Assembly: GCA_044222195.1 (NCBI GenBank)
Contig: JBGANS010000010.1
Span: forward strand, 124,001 to 188,000
Source of the DNA: JAHBXE01 sp044222195
Lineage (GTDB): Bacteria; Planctomycetota; Phycisphaerae; Phycisphaerales; UBA1924
Length of the DNA stretch: 64,000 nt
Direction of reading: 5' to 3'
In this document: one piece after another, positions 1 through 8,411 of the stretch
Layout of the letters: each line of letters opens with the position of its first letter
How positions within the stretch are numbered: position 1 is the stretch's first letter
The notes under the pieces: model-generated
Database searches by the model: none
Told to the model about the DNA's origin: nothing
What the model saw: only the letters and a program-made list of their open reading frames with translations
Position numbers and translations under genes: made by a program

Positions 1-580
1 CTCTCGCAATGTGTGTGTGTGTGTGTGTGTGTAAGTAGCTTGGCCGGCGAAGCAAGCGCCGACGACCCGGTCTCCGAACTTCGCGCCCTGTATCCCGGGG
101 TAAGGGTTCACAATACAGGCCAGCGACTGAGGTACCTCTACGGCGCGCAAATGACGCCCGGCACGAGCGAAGCCCAGGCCGCGGCCGGTTTCCTTGCCAC
201 CCACTCAGAAGCGCTCCGCGCAGCGGAACACTCCGGAGACTTGGAGCTCCGTGAGTCTTGGTCCTTACCCGCGATGGACGGCAGTTTTGTTGCCTACGGC
301 TATCAACAGTTTTACCACGGCAGGGAAGTCGAAGGCAGCGACATCCGGGTTATCGTCAAGCGCGGCACGCTCAATCGCGTGACGTTCGCCGCGGCCCGCC
401 TCGCGGGCACACCCACGTCCGGCTCCGAATACCCGGTCATGCCGTCCGAAGCGGCGCGGATGATCGTTCAGACGCAATCAGGTTTTGAGAATCTGACCAT
501 CGAGAGTCCACCTGAAGTTGTTGTGCTGCTGGGCTCCAACCGTCGTCCCGATGCGTGGGTTTGGCGCGTTCGGGCACGAG
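1..580 (+). repeat. Near-identical direct repeat, left copy (protease 5' half)
   Basis: This segment matches 2838-3417 at a constant offset of 2837 bases. It includes at least one block of about 120 identical bases (165-284 versus 3002-3121). Beyond about position 580 the two protease genes diverge sharply at the DNA level although the proteins stay homologous. That pattern suggests recent recombination or gene conversion limited to the 5' half. Confidence 0.85.
10..32. repeat. (GT)11 dinucleotide microsatellite, copy 1
   Basis: T followed by eleven GT units lies in what should be the hydrophobic core of the protease signal peptide, encoding alternating Cys and Val. With eleven units the ATG at 9-11 reads into TAG at 36-38. 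One extra unit, or two fewer, would join it to the protease frame. Tracts of this kind are known in other bacteria to change length by slipped-strand mispairing. Confidence 0.9.
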
Positions 581-1797
581 ATGGTGAAAGCCGGTTTCCG
601 CTTCGCCGCACCTTCTTTGTCGATACCGTCTCGCCACGGATTGTAAAACGGGATGACCTGTTTTCCCATCTTGGCCCACCGACGACGGGCAGCGTTTCAG
701 CATTAGGCATGCCGATTGAGTCCCCGTTGTATCCGTACCGCAACAACTCCAACGATCTGGTAACGCACACGATTCCGGGGATACGTGTCACGGGACAAAG
801 CGGTGGCAACTCTGGGTTCACCTACACGAATGTCGCCGGCAACTTTACGCTGAACGTCGGCTCGTCGTCGCAATCGATCACCCTCTCTTCGACGTTCTCC
901 ACCAACGCTCAATGGTACAAAGTAGAGGACTTGGGCACCGTAGACCCCCCGCCTCCACCGCATTACTTGGCCTCAAGTGTGGGCACCGCAGTCGGAGACG
1001 ATGTATCGCTTGCCCTGGCGGACTCCAGCTGGGAAGAACAATTTCGTGTCGCGCAGGTGGACACGGTGATCACCGCTCACCGAAGTCGCACGTTCTTTGT
1101 TCAGTACCTGTCAGCCACGGCCGCCGGCCTCGCGCGCAGAGTCTACATCTACTCGAACGCTCCTTCGGGTGTTTCGTACTGCAATGCACTGGCGGCTGAT
1201 GATGGGACAAACTACCTGATGGCCTTTCCTCGCGCCGGCGGCGGGTGCTGGAATAATGGCAATCACTCTGCGGCTGCACACGAATACGGGCACATTGCGC
1301 TGTATATGCTGCACTCCGGATTTCCGATCAGCACCGGATTCCACGAAGGTTTCGCGGACACCTTCGGCAATCTCGTCAATGATGACTCAGTTCAGGGCCG
1401 CGCTGTCCGAACGAACGGCGGGAATCTCCGAGACAGTCCCATTGAAAATTGGGTCAACTGCCAATACGGCGCGCCCGACACAGCCTATTGTGGATGCCTT
1501 CCTCACAAAGGGGCCCCGCTTCTCTCCGGGCCATGGCTGAGGATAACCAACGACCTCAAGTCATACTACGGGACGACCACGGGGCTCGAGCGCTCGCGGA
1601 GTCTCTTGGGACTGTGGACGCTCGCCACGGTGGGGGGAGATGGCGCCCAGGATTGCGACAATCCGCACGCCGGGAACCTCGCTGAGTTGCTTGGATTGCC
1701 CCAAACTGAAACTGAACAACAGGCCGAAGCTGAGTGGGACATTTTCTGTCGGGCATTTGGCGCCCACAACATGTATGTGGAAAGCGGTTGCCCATAG
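13..1797 (+). CDS. Secreted HExxH zinc metalloprotease with propeptide, copy 1 (5' end at window edge)
   Basis: Predicted secreted gluzincin-type metallopeptidase of about 590 residues. Roughly the first 200 residues resemble a fungalysin/thermolysin-type propeptide. The zinc site HEYGH lies at 1279-1293 and is followed about 20 residues later by HEGFADTFG, whose Glu is the likely third zinc ligand. The 13 start is only the first usable in-frame codon (a GTG inside a GT repeat). The real start is probably the ATG of an MQKPLAM signal peptide, seen in copy 2 and cut off here by the window edge. Of it, only CTCTCGCAATG remains at positions 1-11, and that ATG (9-11) is out of frame with the protease body, running into TAG at 36-38. 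The neighbour downstream at 1866 is a PEP-CTERM protein, as in copy 2. The substrate is unknown. The protease class is fairly sure; the propeptide call is by resemblance. Confidence 0.8.
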   Translation: MCVCVCVSSLAGEASADDPVSELRALYPGVRVHNTGQRLRYLYGAQMTPGTSEAQAAAGFLATHSEALRAAEHSGDLELRESWSLPAMDGSFVAYGYQQFYHGREVEGSDIRVIVKRGTLNRVTFAAARLAGTPTSGSEYPVMPSEAARMIVQTQSGFENLTIESPPEVVVLLGSNRRPDAWVWRVRARDGESRFPLRRTFFVDTVSPRIVKRDDLFSHLGPPTTGSVSALGMPIESPLYPYRNNSNDLVTHTIPGIRVTGQSGGNSGFTYTNVAGNFTLNVGSSSQSITLSSTFSTNAQWYKVEDLGTVDPPPPPHYLASSVGTAVGDDVSLALADSSWEEQFRVAQVDTVITAHRSRTFFVQYLSATAAGLARRVYIYSNAPSGVSYCNALAADDGTNYLMAFPRAGGGCWNNGNHSAAAHEYGHIALYMLHSGFPISTGFHEGFADTFGNLVNDDSVQGRAVRTNGGNLRDSPIENWVNCQYGAPDTAYCGCLPHKGAPLLSGPWLRITNDLKSYYGTTTGLERSRSLLGLWTLATVGGDGAQDCDNPHAGNLAELLGLPQTETEQQAEAEWDIFCRAFGAHNMYVESGCP

Positions 1798-1865
1798 GGT
1801 CGAGGTACGGCTTACGAAGAAGTTCCACCCCCTGGCATGGCGCAACCTGAGAAAGGGCCACAACC

Positions 1866-2576
1866 GTGGATCACCGCATCGCGCACACACTCGTGGGTCT
1901 CGTGCTTTGTCTAGAAACGAATGCGCTTGGCCAAGTTCCTCGTGCCGATCTTTCGCTCGCGTGGAGCGAAGTCGTCACCGGAACAAACACCCCTGTCAAC
2001 AACCCCAACGGCGTTCTCGAACCGGGCGAATCCGCGCGATTGAGCATGTCACTATCGTTCAATCCCGGAGTGGGCGCCCCGGTCTTGTACCAAGGGGGAA
2101 CGGCACTTGTATCAGGCTTCCGCCGCGTGGGTTTCAATGTCGTGACGCCCAACTTTGCGGAAGGCACATGGTCGCTGCTGGGTGGCGCGACCGGCTTTGC
2201 GCCGTCAGCCACGGTGACACCATCAAACACCATTGGATTTGCGTCGATCCAGCAGCCGTTTCCCACGCCGGGCGGTAGCCCCATTTCGGCCAACCCGCTA
2301 CCTGACCTCTGGCACATTCTTTGGACACCCAGCTTCTTCGAGGCGCGGGAAGCCACGTTTCGCCTCAATGGAGTTAGTGATGACGGCACGGTCTTGTTCG
2401 TATCGACCGGTGTTGACCCGCAGGGCAACCCCACCTTTGGTCTGACGGGGCAGGGTCCGGCAACATTCGGCTCCACAGTCTCAGTGCCGATTGCCCCGAC
2501 GCCCGGCGGACTTGCGTTCATCGGGGGAACAGTTCTTCTCGGCTTACAGGGACGGAGCCGCTCCCCACGACGCTGA
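1866..2576 (+). CDS. PEP-CTERM-like secreted protein paired with protease, copy 1
   Basis: A 236-residue protein with a GTG start, an A/G-rich Shine-Dalgarno-like stretch (AAAGGG, 1852-1857) and a short hydrophobic N-terminus ending near ALGQ, consistent with a Sec signal. The C-terminus has the PEP-CTERM layout: PTPGG, a hydrophobic stretch, then an Arg-rich tail (RSRSPRR). Proteins of this kind are usually recognised by an exosortase and anchored at the cell surface; no exosortase is in the window. The body is homologous to the protein at 4640-5365, sharing a W-x-E-V-V-x-G-x-N-T-P-V motif followed by EPGESA. It lies 68 bases downstream of protease copy 1 and is probably co-transcribed. The function of the body is unknown; its repeated pairing suggests it is a partner, substrate or anchor of the protease. 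Confidence 0.75.
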   Translation: MDHRIAHTLVGLVLCLETNALGQVPRADLSLAWSEVVTGTNTPVNNPNGVLEPGESARLSMSLSFNPGVGAPVLYQGGTALVSGFRRVGFNVVTPNFAEGTWSLLGGATGFAPSATVTPSNTIGFASIQQPFPTPGGSPISANPLPDLWHILWTPSFFEAREATFRLNGVSDDGTVLFVSTGVDPQGNPTFGLTGQGPATFGSTVSVPIAPTPGGLAFIGGTVLLGLQGRSRSPRR

Positions 2577-2827
2577 ACGTTTCGACCTACAAGCTGAAGA
2601 TCATCGAGCGGGCAGGAGGACGAGGCGGTAATCCCGCTGGAGGTCGTGGCGGACCCGTCGCTGGTTTCGGAGACGGGGACGAGGCAGTACGACTGAGTGT
2701 TCCACAATCCCGTGGAAGTGGTCCATGGTGGCCACTTGTGGAATATTGCTGATAACCCCTTGCTTCTTGCGCGGGTTGATGTAGGCTTTGGCATTGAGAC
2801 CCCGGGGGAACCTACGAGGAGCGCGCC
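2577..2827. other. Intergenic stretch between duplicated cassettes
   Basis: No gene is recognised in these 251 bases. A run of about 32 codons ending in TGA at 2694-2696 reads like a protein C-terminus but has no start and may be a gene remnant. A good Shine-Dalgarno sequence (GAGGAG, ending about 7 bases before ATG 2828) lies at the right end. No clear promoter was found. Confidence 0.5.
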
Positions 2828-4643
2828 ATGCAGAAGCCTCTCGCAATGTGTGTGTGTGTGTGTGTGTGTAAGTAGCTTGGCCGGCGAAGCAATCGCCGAT
2901 GACCCGGTCGCCGAGCTTCGGGCGCTGTACCCCGGGGTGAAGGTTCACAACACGGGCCAGCGACTGAGGTACCTTTACGGCGGACAAATGACGCCCGGCA
3001 TGAGCGAAGCCCAGGCCGCGGCCGGTTTCCTTGCCACCCACTCAGAAGCGCTCCGCGCAGCGGAACACTCCGGAGACTTGGAGCTCCGTGAGTCTTGGTC
3101 CTTACCCGCGATGGACGGCAGCTTCGTCGCCTACGGCTATCAACAGCTTTACCACGGCAGGGAAGTCGAAGGCAGCGACATCCGGGTTGTCGTCAAGCGC
3201 GGCACGCTCAATCGCGTGACGTTCGCGGCGGCCCGGCTCGCGGGCACGCCCACCTCCGGCTCGGAATACCCGGTCATGCCATCCGAAGCGGCGCGGATGA
3301 TCGTTCAGACGCAATCAGGTTTTGAGAATCTGACCATTGAGAGTCCACCTGAAGTTGTTGTGCTTCTGGGCTCCAACCGTCGTCCCGATGCGTGGGTTTG
3401 GCGGGTTCGGACACGCCAGGGTAAAGGTCCTATGGCCAGCCGACGGACCTTTTTCGTGGACACGGTCAGTCCCAGAATCATCTGGCGCCAGGAACACTTT
3501 GCGAACTTCGATCCTCCCACGACCGGAAGTGTATCTGCCCCGGGCCGTCCGATCGGGGCTCCTTGGCACCCGTACCGGGATGATTCCGGCAATTTGGTGA
3601 GCCAGACGATTCCGGGCCTCCGCGTGGAAGGGGTGATCAACGAAAACCTGGCTCACACGCTCACCAATGCGAGCGGCCAGTTCTCATTGACCTTTGGTAG
3701 CACGAATCAGACGATCGACCTGAGTGCGTCATTCGCGGGCCGCGGACAATGGTACATCGTTCGCACCGAAAGCGATCCAAATGTGCCGCATGAATGGCTT
3801 TCGGCCTCCGCGCAGACGGTGGTCGGCGATAACGAGCCTCTGACGCTATCGAACGGGAACATGTCCGAAGAATTCCGCGTCGCGCAAGTGGACACCGTTC
3901 TCGCCGCCAATCGGTGCCGCAGCTTCTTCATGACCTACATCTCCGACACCCACTCCAGTTTGGCAAATCCCCTGTACATCTACCCCAACCACGAGACCTA
4001 CGCCAACCCGTGTAATGGACACGCAAGCAACGGGGTCGTGAGTTACTCGATCGCCCTCTCGCCCAAGAACACCTCCTGTGGACAGTGGAACAATGGATCG
4101 CATTCTTCCTTTGCGCACGAGTACGGTCATGTCGCCCTGTTCATGCTTCATGGCTCTTTCAACATATACTTCAGTGGATTTCACGAGGGCTTTGGAGACA
4201 CTTTCGGGAACTTGCTGAATGATGACACGGTGCAGGGCCGAGAGCACAAGATCGGCGGCGGCAACATCCGTGACGACCCGACGGAAACTTACATTGACTG
4301 CGACTATCCCGCCGGATCAAATCACCAGACATACTGCAACTGTGAGGAGCACGCGGCGGGTCAACTGCTATCTGGACCCTGGGTGCGCATCAGCAACGCG
4401 TTGAAGTCGTACTACGGGAGCAGTGCAGGCTTGGCCCGGGCGAGGGTGCTATTCGGTCAATGGGCTGTGGCCACGCTGGGCGGAGACGGAATCGAGTTCT
4501 GCGACAGTCCCCACTCCGGGAATTTGGCGGAACTACTTGGCCTCCCGCAGCCAGGCACAGAACAGCAAGCCGAAGCAGAATGGAGTATTTTCTGCGCGGC
4601 GTTTGCCGAGCACAACATGTTTGTCGAGTCGGGGTGCCCATGA
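2828..4643 (+). CDS. Secreted HExxH zinc metalloprotease, copy 2, start codon out of frame as sequenced
   Basis: Paralogue of the protease at 13-1797. The catalytic site HEYGH is at 4116-4130, with HEGFGDTFG about 20 residues later supplying the likely Glu ligand. The best start is ATG 2828: it has a strong Shine-Dalgarno sequence and would begin a textbook signal peptide, MQKPLAM, a Cys-Val core, then SSLAGEAIA before DD. With the eleven GT units present, however, that ATG yields a 15-residue peptide ending at TAG 2873-2875. The protease frame is open from 2697 but offers no credible start with a signal peptide there. A change of one GT unit would restore the gene. Its stop overlaps the start of the next gene (ATGA at 4640-4643), which implies translational coupling. 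It is either phase-OFF, miscalled by one repeat unit, or expressed through slippage. Confidence 0.8.
2838..3417 (+). repeat. Near-identical direct repeat, right copy (protease 5' half)
   Basis: Right-hand partner of 1-580. Sequence similarity at the DNA level falls away shortly after the codons for the shared D-A-W-V-W-R motif. Confidence 0.85.
2847..2869. repeat. (GT)11 dinucleotide microsatellite, copy 2
   Basis: T plus eleven GT units, the same length and register as the tract at 10-32. It lies between ATG 2828 and the protease frame. Twelve (or nine) units would give one continuous reading frame with an intact signal peptide. Confidence 0.9.
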
Positions 4644-5365
4644 GCAAACCCGCCAAAGCAATGTACACGTGGATGTGGTTCTCGGCGGCGACCTTCGCTG
4701 GTGCCAACCGTGCCGCCGTTGGACAAACACCGCACGTCAATGGTGCCCTTTCGTGGATCGAGGTGGTGGCCGGATCAAACACGCCCGTGGGCGTGCCCAA
4801 CGGTGTCATCGAGCCGGGCGAATCGGCGCTGGTCGCGATGTCGCTTGATTTCACTCCGGTCGGAACACCCGTGACCTACCAGCTTCCTGGCTCAGGCGGT
4901 ATCGCCCCTGTTGCCGGATTCTGGAATATTTCGTTCCAGGTCGGAGCAGTGGCCGCGCTGGGCGGCTCTTGGGTGCTCGACGGGTCCGTTGCGGGATTCA
5001 CAGCCAGCCTTTCCGCACCCGATCCGAACGGTTCGATCTTGTTTGCGGGCGTCAACCAGGCCTCGCCACCCTTGGGTCAGCTACCGTTGCCTACCAATCC
5101 GATCAACCGTGGCTGGCGCGCCACCTGGACGCCTTCCTCGTACAGCGAGCGAACAGTCCAGTTTCTGTTTCAGGTAGGTACCAACCGCGCCGATCTTTAC
5201 GTGGTTCGGGGACTTGACCCAAACGGCAACCCGCTCCTCGGCCTGGCGCGCGCCACGGCCACCCTCGGCGCAGTCTTCGTTCCCGTCGCGCCCGCCCCGT
5301 CGGCGGGGCTTTGCTTCGTCGCCGCTTTGGGTGGTCTGTTTCATGCCAGGCGCCGCGTTCCCTGA
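4640..5365 (+). CDS. PEP-CTERM-like secreted protein paired with protease, copy 2
   Basis: A 241-residue protein starting at the ATG that overlaps the protease stop codon (ATGA). It has a hydrophobic N-terminal segment ending around RAAVGQ (likely Sec signal). The C-terminus has the PEP-CTERM layout: PAPSAG, hydrophobic segment, ARRRVP. It is a paralogue of 1866-2576, sharing S-W-I-E-V-V-A-G-S-N-T-P-V and EPGESA near the N-terminus and a D-P-N-G-N-P motif near the end. The start-stop overlap means its translation probably depends on ribosomes finishing the protease, so a frame shift in the GT tract would also lower this protein. The body has no recognised fold. Confidence 0.8.
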   Translation: MSKPAKAMYTWMWFSAATFAGANRAAVGQTPHVNGALSWIEVVAGSNTPVGVPNGVIEPGESALVAMSLDFTPVGTPVTYQLPGSGGIAPVAGFWNISFQVGAVAALGGSWVLDGSVAGFTASLSAPDPNGSILFAGVNQASPPLGQLPLPTNPINRGWRATWTPSSYSERTVQFLFQVGTNRADLYVVRGLDPNGNPLLGLARATATLGAVFVPVAPAPSAGLCFVAALGGLFHARRRVP

Positions 5366-5692
5366 CTCATCAAGCGGAAGCCGCCAGCCCCGCCAATTCG
5401 GCAGTTACACGCCCGTGACCCATACAGCACCTGACCGACCGGGCCTGGCAATGCCGATCCCGGATTCCCACCAGTCCGGGTCACTGGCACGCCCCTCGCA
5501 ACCGATATCACTGTGATCTTGCGCGGCGGGGAGAGCCCCTGAACCCCCGGCCATCTGCCGGACGTACAAGGGGCATCGCCTACCATCGCACAGGGTCGGT
5601 GAACGCGGCTTTCCGGCATCCCAAGAACAAGCCGGAACGCCGCGTGGAAGGCAGATTGCGTGACCGGGCGGACGGCCCGGATCGGAGGGACC
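5366..5692. other. Intergenic region upstream of clpC
   Basis: This 327-base stretch has no credible gene and no clear promoter match by eye. The clpC ribosome-binding site (GGAGG, about 5684-5688) is at its right end. The long minus-strand open frame here is a shadow of clpC. Confidence 0.5.
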
Positions 5693-8275
5693 ATGTTCGA
5701 ACGCTTCACAGACCGCGCCCGCAAAGTGATGGCCCTGGCCAACCAGGAAGCCCAGCGGTTCAACCACGAGTACATCGGGACCGAGCACATCCTGCTGGGC
5801 CTCGTCAAGGAAGGCTCCGGCGTCGGGGCCAACGTCCTCAAGAACCTCGATGTGGACCTGCGGAAGGTGCGCCTTGAGGTTGAGAAGCTGGTCAAGGCCG
5901 GGCCCGAAATGGTGACGATGGGCAAGCTGCCCCAGACGCCGCGGGCCAAGAAGGTCATTGAGTATGCCATTGAAGAGGCGCGGAACCTCAACCATAACTA
6001 CGTCGGGACCGAGCACCTCCTGCTGGGCCTCCTGCGTGAGCACGACGGGGTGGCCGCGCAGGTTTTGCGCAATCTGGGCCTGAAGCTCGAAGAGGTTCGC
6101 GAAGAGGTTCTGAACTTGCTCGGCGCCAGCCAGGAAGGCGGCGGCGAGAACGAGGGTGGCGGCGGTGGCGGCACGGCTGGGCAGGGTCAGGGCGCCGGTG
6201 GCGGCGCTGGACCGGCCGCGGGCGAGAAGAAGTCCCGCAGCAAGACGCCCGCGCTGGATAGCTTCGGGCGCGATCTGACGGAGCTCGCCAAGGAAGGGTC
6301 GCTGGACCCGGTGATTGGCCGCGCCAATGAAATCGAGCGGCTTGTGCAGGTCCTCTGCCGCCGCACCAAGAACAACCCGGTCCTGCTGGGCGAGGCGGGC
6401 GTGGGCAAGACGGCGATCGTCGAGGGCATGGCCCAGCGGATCATCGCGGGCGAGGTCCCCGAGATTCTGCACGAGCGGCGCATCGTCGTGCTGGACCTGG
6501 CGATGATGGTCGCCGGAACCAAGTATCGCGGCCAGTTTGAAGAGCGAATCAAGGCGGTGATGAACGAGGTCCGCAAGGCCAAGAACGTCATCCTGTTCAT
6601 CGACGAGCTGCACACGCTGGTCGGGGCCGGCGGCGCGGAGGGCGCGATCGACGCGTCCAACGTGCTCAAGCCCGCGCTCGCTCGCGGAGAGATCCAGTGC
6701 ATCGGCGCAACCACCTTTGACGAGTACCGCAAGTACATCGAGAAGGATGCGGCGCTGGCGCGTCGCTTCCAGGCGATCACGGTCGATCCGCCCAGCAACG
6801 ATCAGACGGTCGAGATCTTGAAGGGTCTGAAGGACCGCTACGAGCAGCACCACCGGGTGCACATCACCGACGCGGCGATCAAGGCGGCGGTGGACCTGTC
6901 CGGGCGGTACATCACCGGGCGCGTCCAGCCCGACAAGTCGATCGACGTGATCGACGAGGCGGGGGCCCGCGTGCGCATCAAGAGCATGAGCAAGCCGCCG
7001 AACCTGGCGGAGCTCGAGGCGCAGATCGAGAAGCTCAGCGTCGACAAGGATGAGGCCGTCAAGGGCGCGGACTACGAGCGCGCGGCCGAACTTCGCGACA
7101 AGGCCGAGCAGCTCAAGAAGCAGAAGGAAGACCAGCAGCGCCAGTGGAAGGAGCGGGCCAAGGAAGTCGACGGAACCGTCGATGAGGATGTGGTCGCCGA
7201 GGTCATCAGCAAGATGACGGGCGTCCCGCTCAAGCGGCTGGAGAAGGAAGAAGCCCAGCGCCTGCTCGAACTCGAGAAGGAGCTGCACAAGAAGGTCATC
7301 AGCCAGGAAGAGGCGATCAAGGCCGTTTCCAAGGCGATCCGGCGTGCCCGCGCGGGATTGAAGGATCCCAAGCGGCCGATGGGCTCGTTCATCTTCGTCG
7401 GGCCCTCGGGCGTCGGCAAGACGCTGCTGTCCAAGGCGCTGGCGGAGTTCATGTTCGGAGATGAAGAGGCGCTCGTGCACCTCGATATGTCCGAGTACAT
7501 GGAGAAGCACAACGTCTCCCGCCTGGTCGGCGCGCCCCCGGGCTACGTCGGCTACGAAGAAGGCGGCCAGCTCACGGAGCGGATCCGTCGCAGGCCGTAC
7601 TCGGTGATCCTGCTCGACGAAGTCGAGAAGGCCCACCCGGACGTCTTCAACATGCTCCTCCAGATCATGGAGGAAGGCCGGTTGACGGACAGCTTCGGCC
7701 GCAACGTGGACTTCAAGAACTGCGTCCTGATCATGACCAGCAACATCGGCGCTGACCTGATCAAGGGCGGCGGCGGGTTCGGCTTCGGCAAGCGGACCAG
7801 CTCGGCCGATCACGAGAACATCAAGACGATCCTGATGAAGGAAATCGAGCGGTTCTTCCGGCCCGAGTTCATCAACCGCCTGGACGACATCATCGTCTTC
7901 CGCCCGTTGACCAAGGACGACCTCGTCCAGATCATCGAGTACGAAGTCGGGAAGGTCTCCAAGCGTCTGAGCCAGCAGGGTGTGAGGCTCGAGCTCGACC
8001 AGGTCGCCAAGGACTTCCTGATCGAGAAGGGGTACAACCCCGACTACGGCGCACGGCCCCTGCGTCGCGCGATCGGCCAGTACATCGAGGACCCGCTGTC
8101 CGAGATGCTGCTCGCCGGGGATGCGGCGGGCAAGAGCAAGATCGTGGTGACCCGGAAGAACAACTCCGAGGGCAAGCCCGACGACCACCTGTTCTTCGAC
8201 ATGGTCGATGCGCCGCCGCCGGCGACGCCGCCCGCGGGGGATACACCGGTGGGCGCGGGCTCGCAGAGCACGTGA
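5693..8275 (+). CDS. clpC: ATP-dependent Clp protease ATP-binding subunit ClpC
   Basis: An AAA+ unfoldase of 860 residues that feeds proteins to the ClpP peptidase in the cytoplasm. Domains in order: two N-terminal Clp repeats (residues about 1-145, with the paired GTEHILLGL and GTEHLLLGLL motifs); a Gly-rich linker (about 145-180); AAA domain 1 with Walker A GEAGVGKTA near residue 233 and the KYRGQFEER pore region; a UVR-type middle segment near 450-475 (DYERAAELRDKAEQL); AAA domain 2 with Walker A GPSGVGKTLL near 569 and GYVGYEEGG; and the C-terminal ClpB-D2-small domain. The start at 5693 has a GGAGG site and the conserved MFERFTDRARKV opening. Length is normal for ClpC; the linker is longer and more Gly-rich than usual. 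No mcsA/mcsB/ctsR or clpP neighbours are present. Confidence 0.97.
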   Translation: MFERFTDRARKVMALANQEAQRFNHEYIGTEHILLGLVKEGSGVGANVLKNLDVDLRKVRLEVEKLVKAGPEMVTMGKLPQTPRAKKVIEYAIEEARNLNHNYVGTEHLLLGLLREHDGVAAQVLRNLGLKLEEVREEVLNLLGASQEGGGENEGGGGGGTAGQGQGAGGGAGPAAGEKKSRSKTPALDSFGRDLTELAKEGSLDPVIGRANEIERLVQVLCRRTKNNPVLLGEAGVGKTAIVEGMAQRIIAGEVPEILHERRIVVLDLAMMVAGTKYRGQFEERIKAVMNEVRKAKNVILFIDELHTLVGAGGAEGAIDASNVLKPALARGEIQCIGATTFDEYRKYIEKDAALARRFQAITVDPPSNDQTVEILKGLKDRYEQHHRVHITDAAIKAAVDLSGRYITGRVQPDKSIDVIDEAGARVRIKSMSKPPNLAELEAQIEKLSVDKDEAVKGADYERAAELRDKAEQLKKQKEDQQRQWKERAKEVDGTVDEDVVAEVISKMTGVPLKRLEKEEAQRLLELEKELHKKVISQEEAIKAVSKAIRRARAGLKDPKRPMGSFIFVGPSGVGKTLLSKALAEFMFGDEEALVHLDMSEYMEKHNVSRLVGAPPGYVGYEEGGQLTERIRRRPYSVILLDEVEKAHPDVFNMLLQIMEEGRLTDSFGRNVDFKNCVLIMTSNIGADLIKGGGGFGFGKRTSSADHENIKTILMKEIERFFRPEFINRLDDIIVFRPLTKDDLVQIIEYEVGKVSKRLSQQGVRLELDQVAKDFLIEKGYNPDYGARPLRRAIGQYIEDPLSEMLLAGDAAGKSKIVVTRKNNSEGKPDDHLFFDMVDAPPPATPPAGDTPVGAGSQST

Positions 8276-8334
8276 AACCGATCGAGTCGATGGCGTGGGC
8301 CGTCGGCTCGCTCACAACGCAGGACAAAAACGCC

Positions 8335-8360
8335 GCGGCCCGGAGTTTCCTCCGGGCCGC
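8335..8360 (-). terminator. Rho-independent terminator, minus strand (possibly bidirectional)
   Basis: A perfect 11-bp stem (GCGGCCCGGAG / CTCCGGGCCGC) around a TTTC loop. On the minus strand it is followed by a T run (AAAAA at 8326-8330 on the plus strand), so it fits the end of the gene at 8412-9206. It also lies 60 bases after clpC. Confidence 0.85.
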
Positions 8361-8411
8361 GTGTGTATCTGAACCTCACTGAACTGAGATGATCGGTTGT
8401 GATGCGCGCGA

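Noticed and set aside
2600..2760. Minus-strand reading with a D-H-F-H-G-I-V motif that recalls Y1/REP-associated transposases
   Set aside because: Only a few residues match, the rest of the frame is low in similarity and overlaps the protease; not enough to call a transposase fragment.
5405..8188. Long minus-strand open frame of 927 codons
   Set aside because: It is the mirror of clpC in a high-GC genome; composition is Leu/Asp/Arg-biased with no domain.
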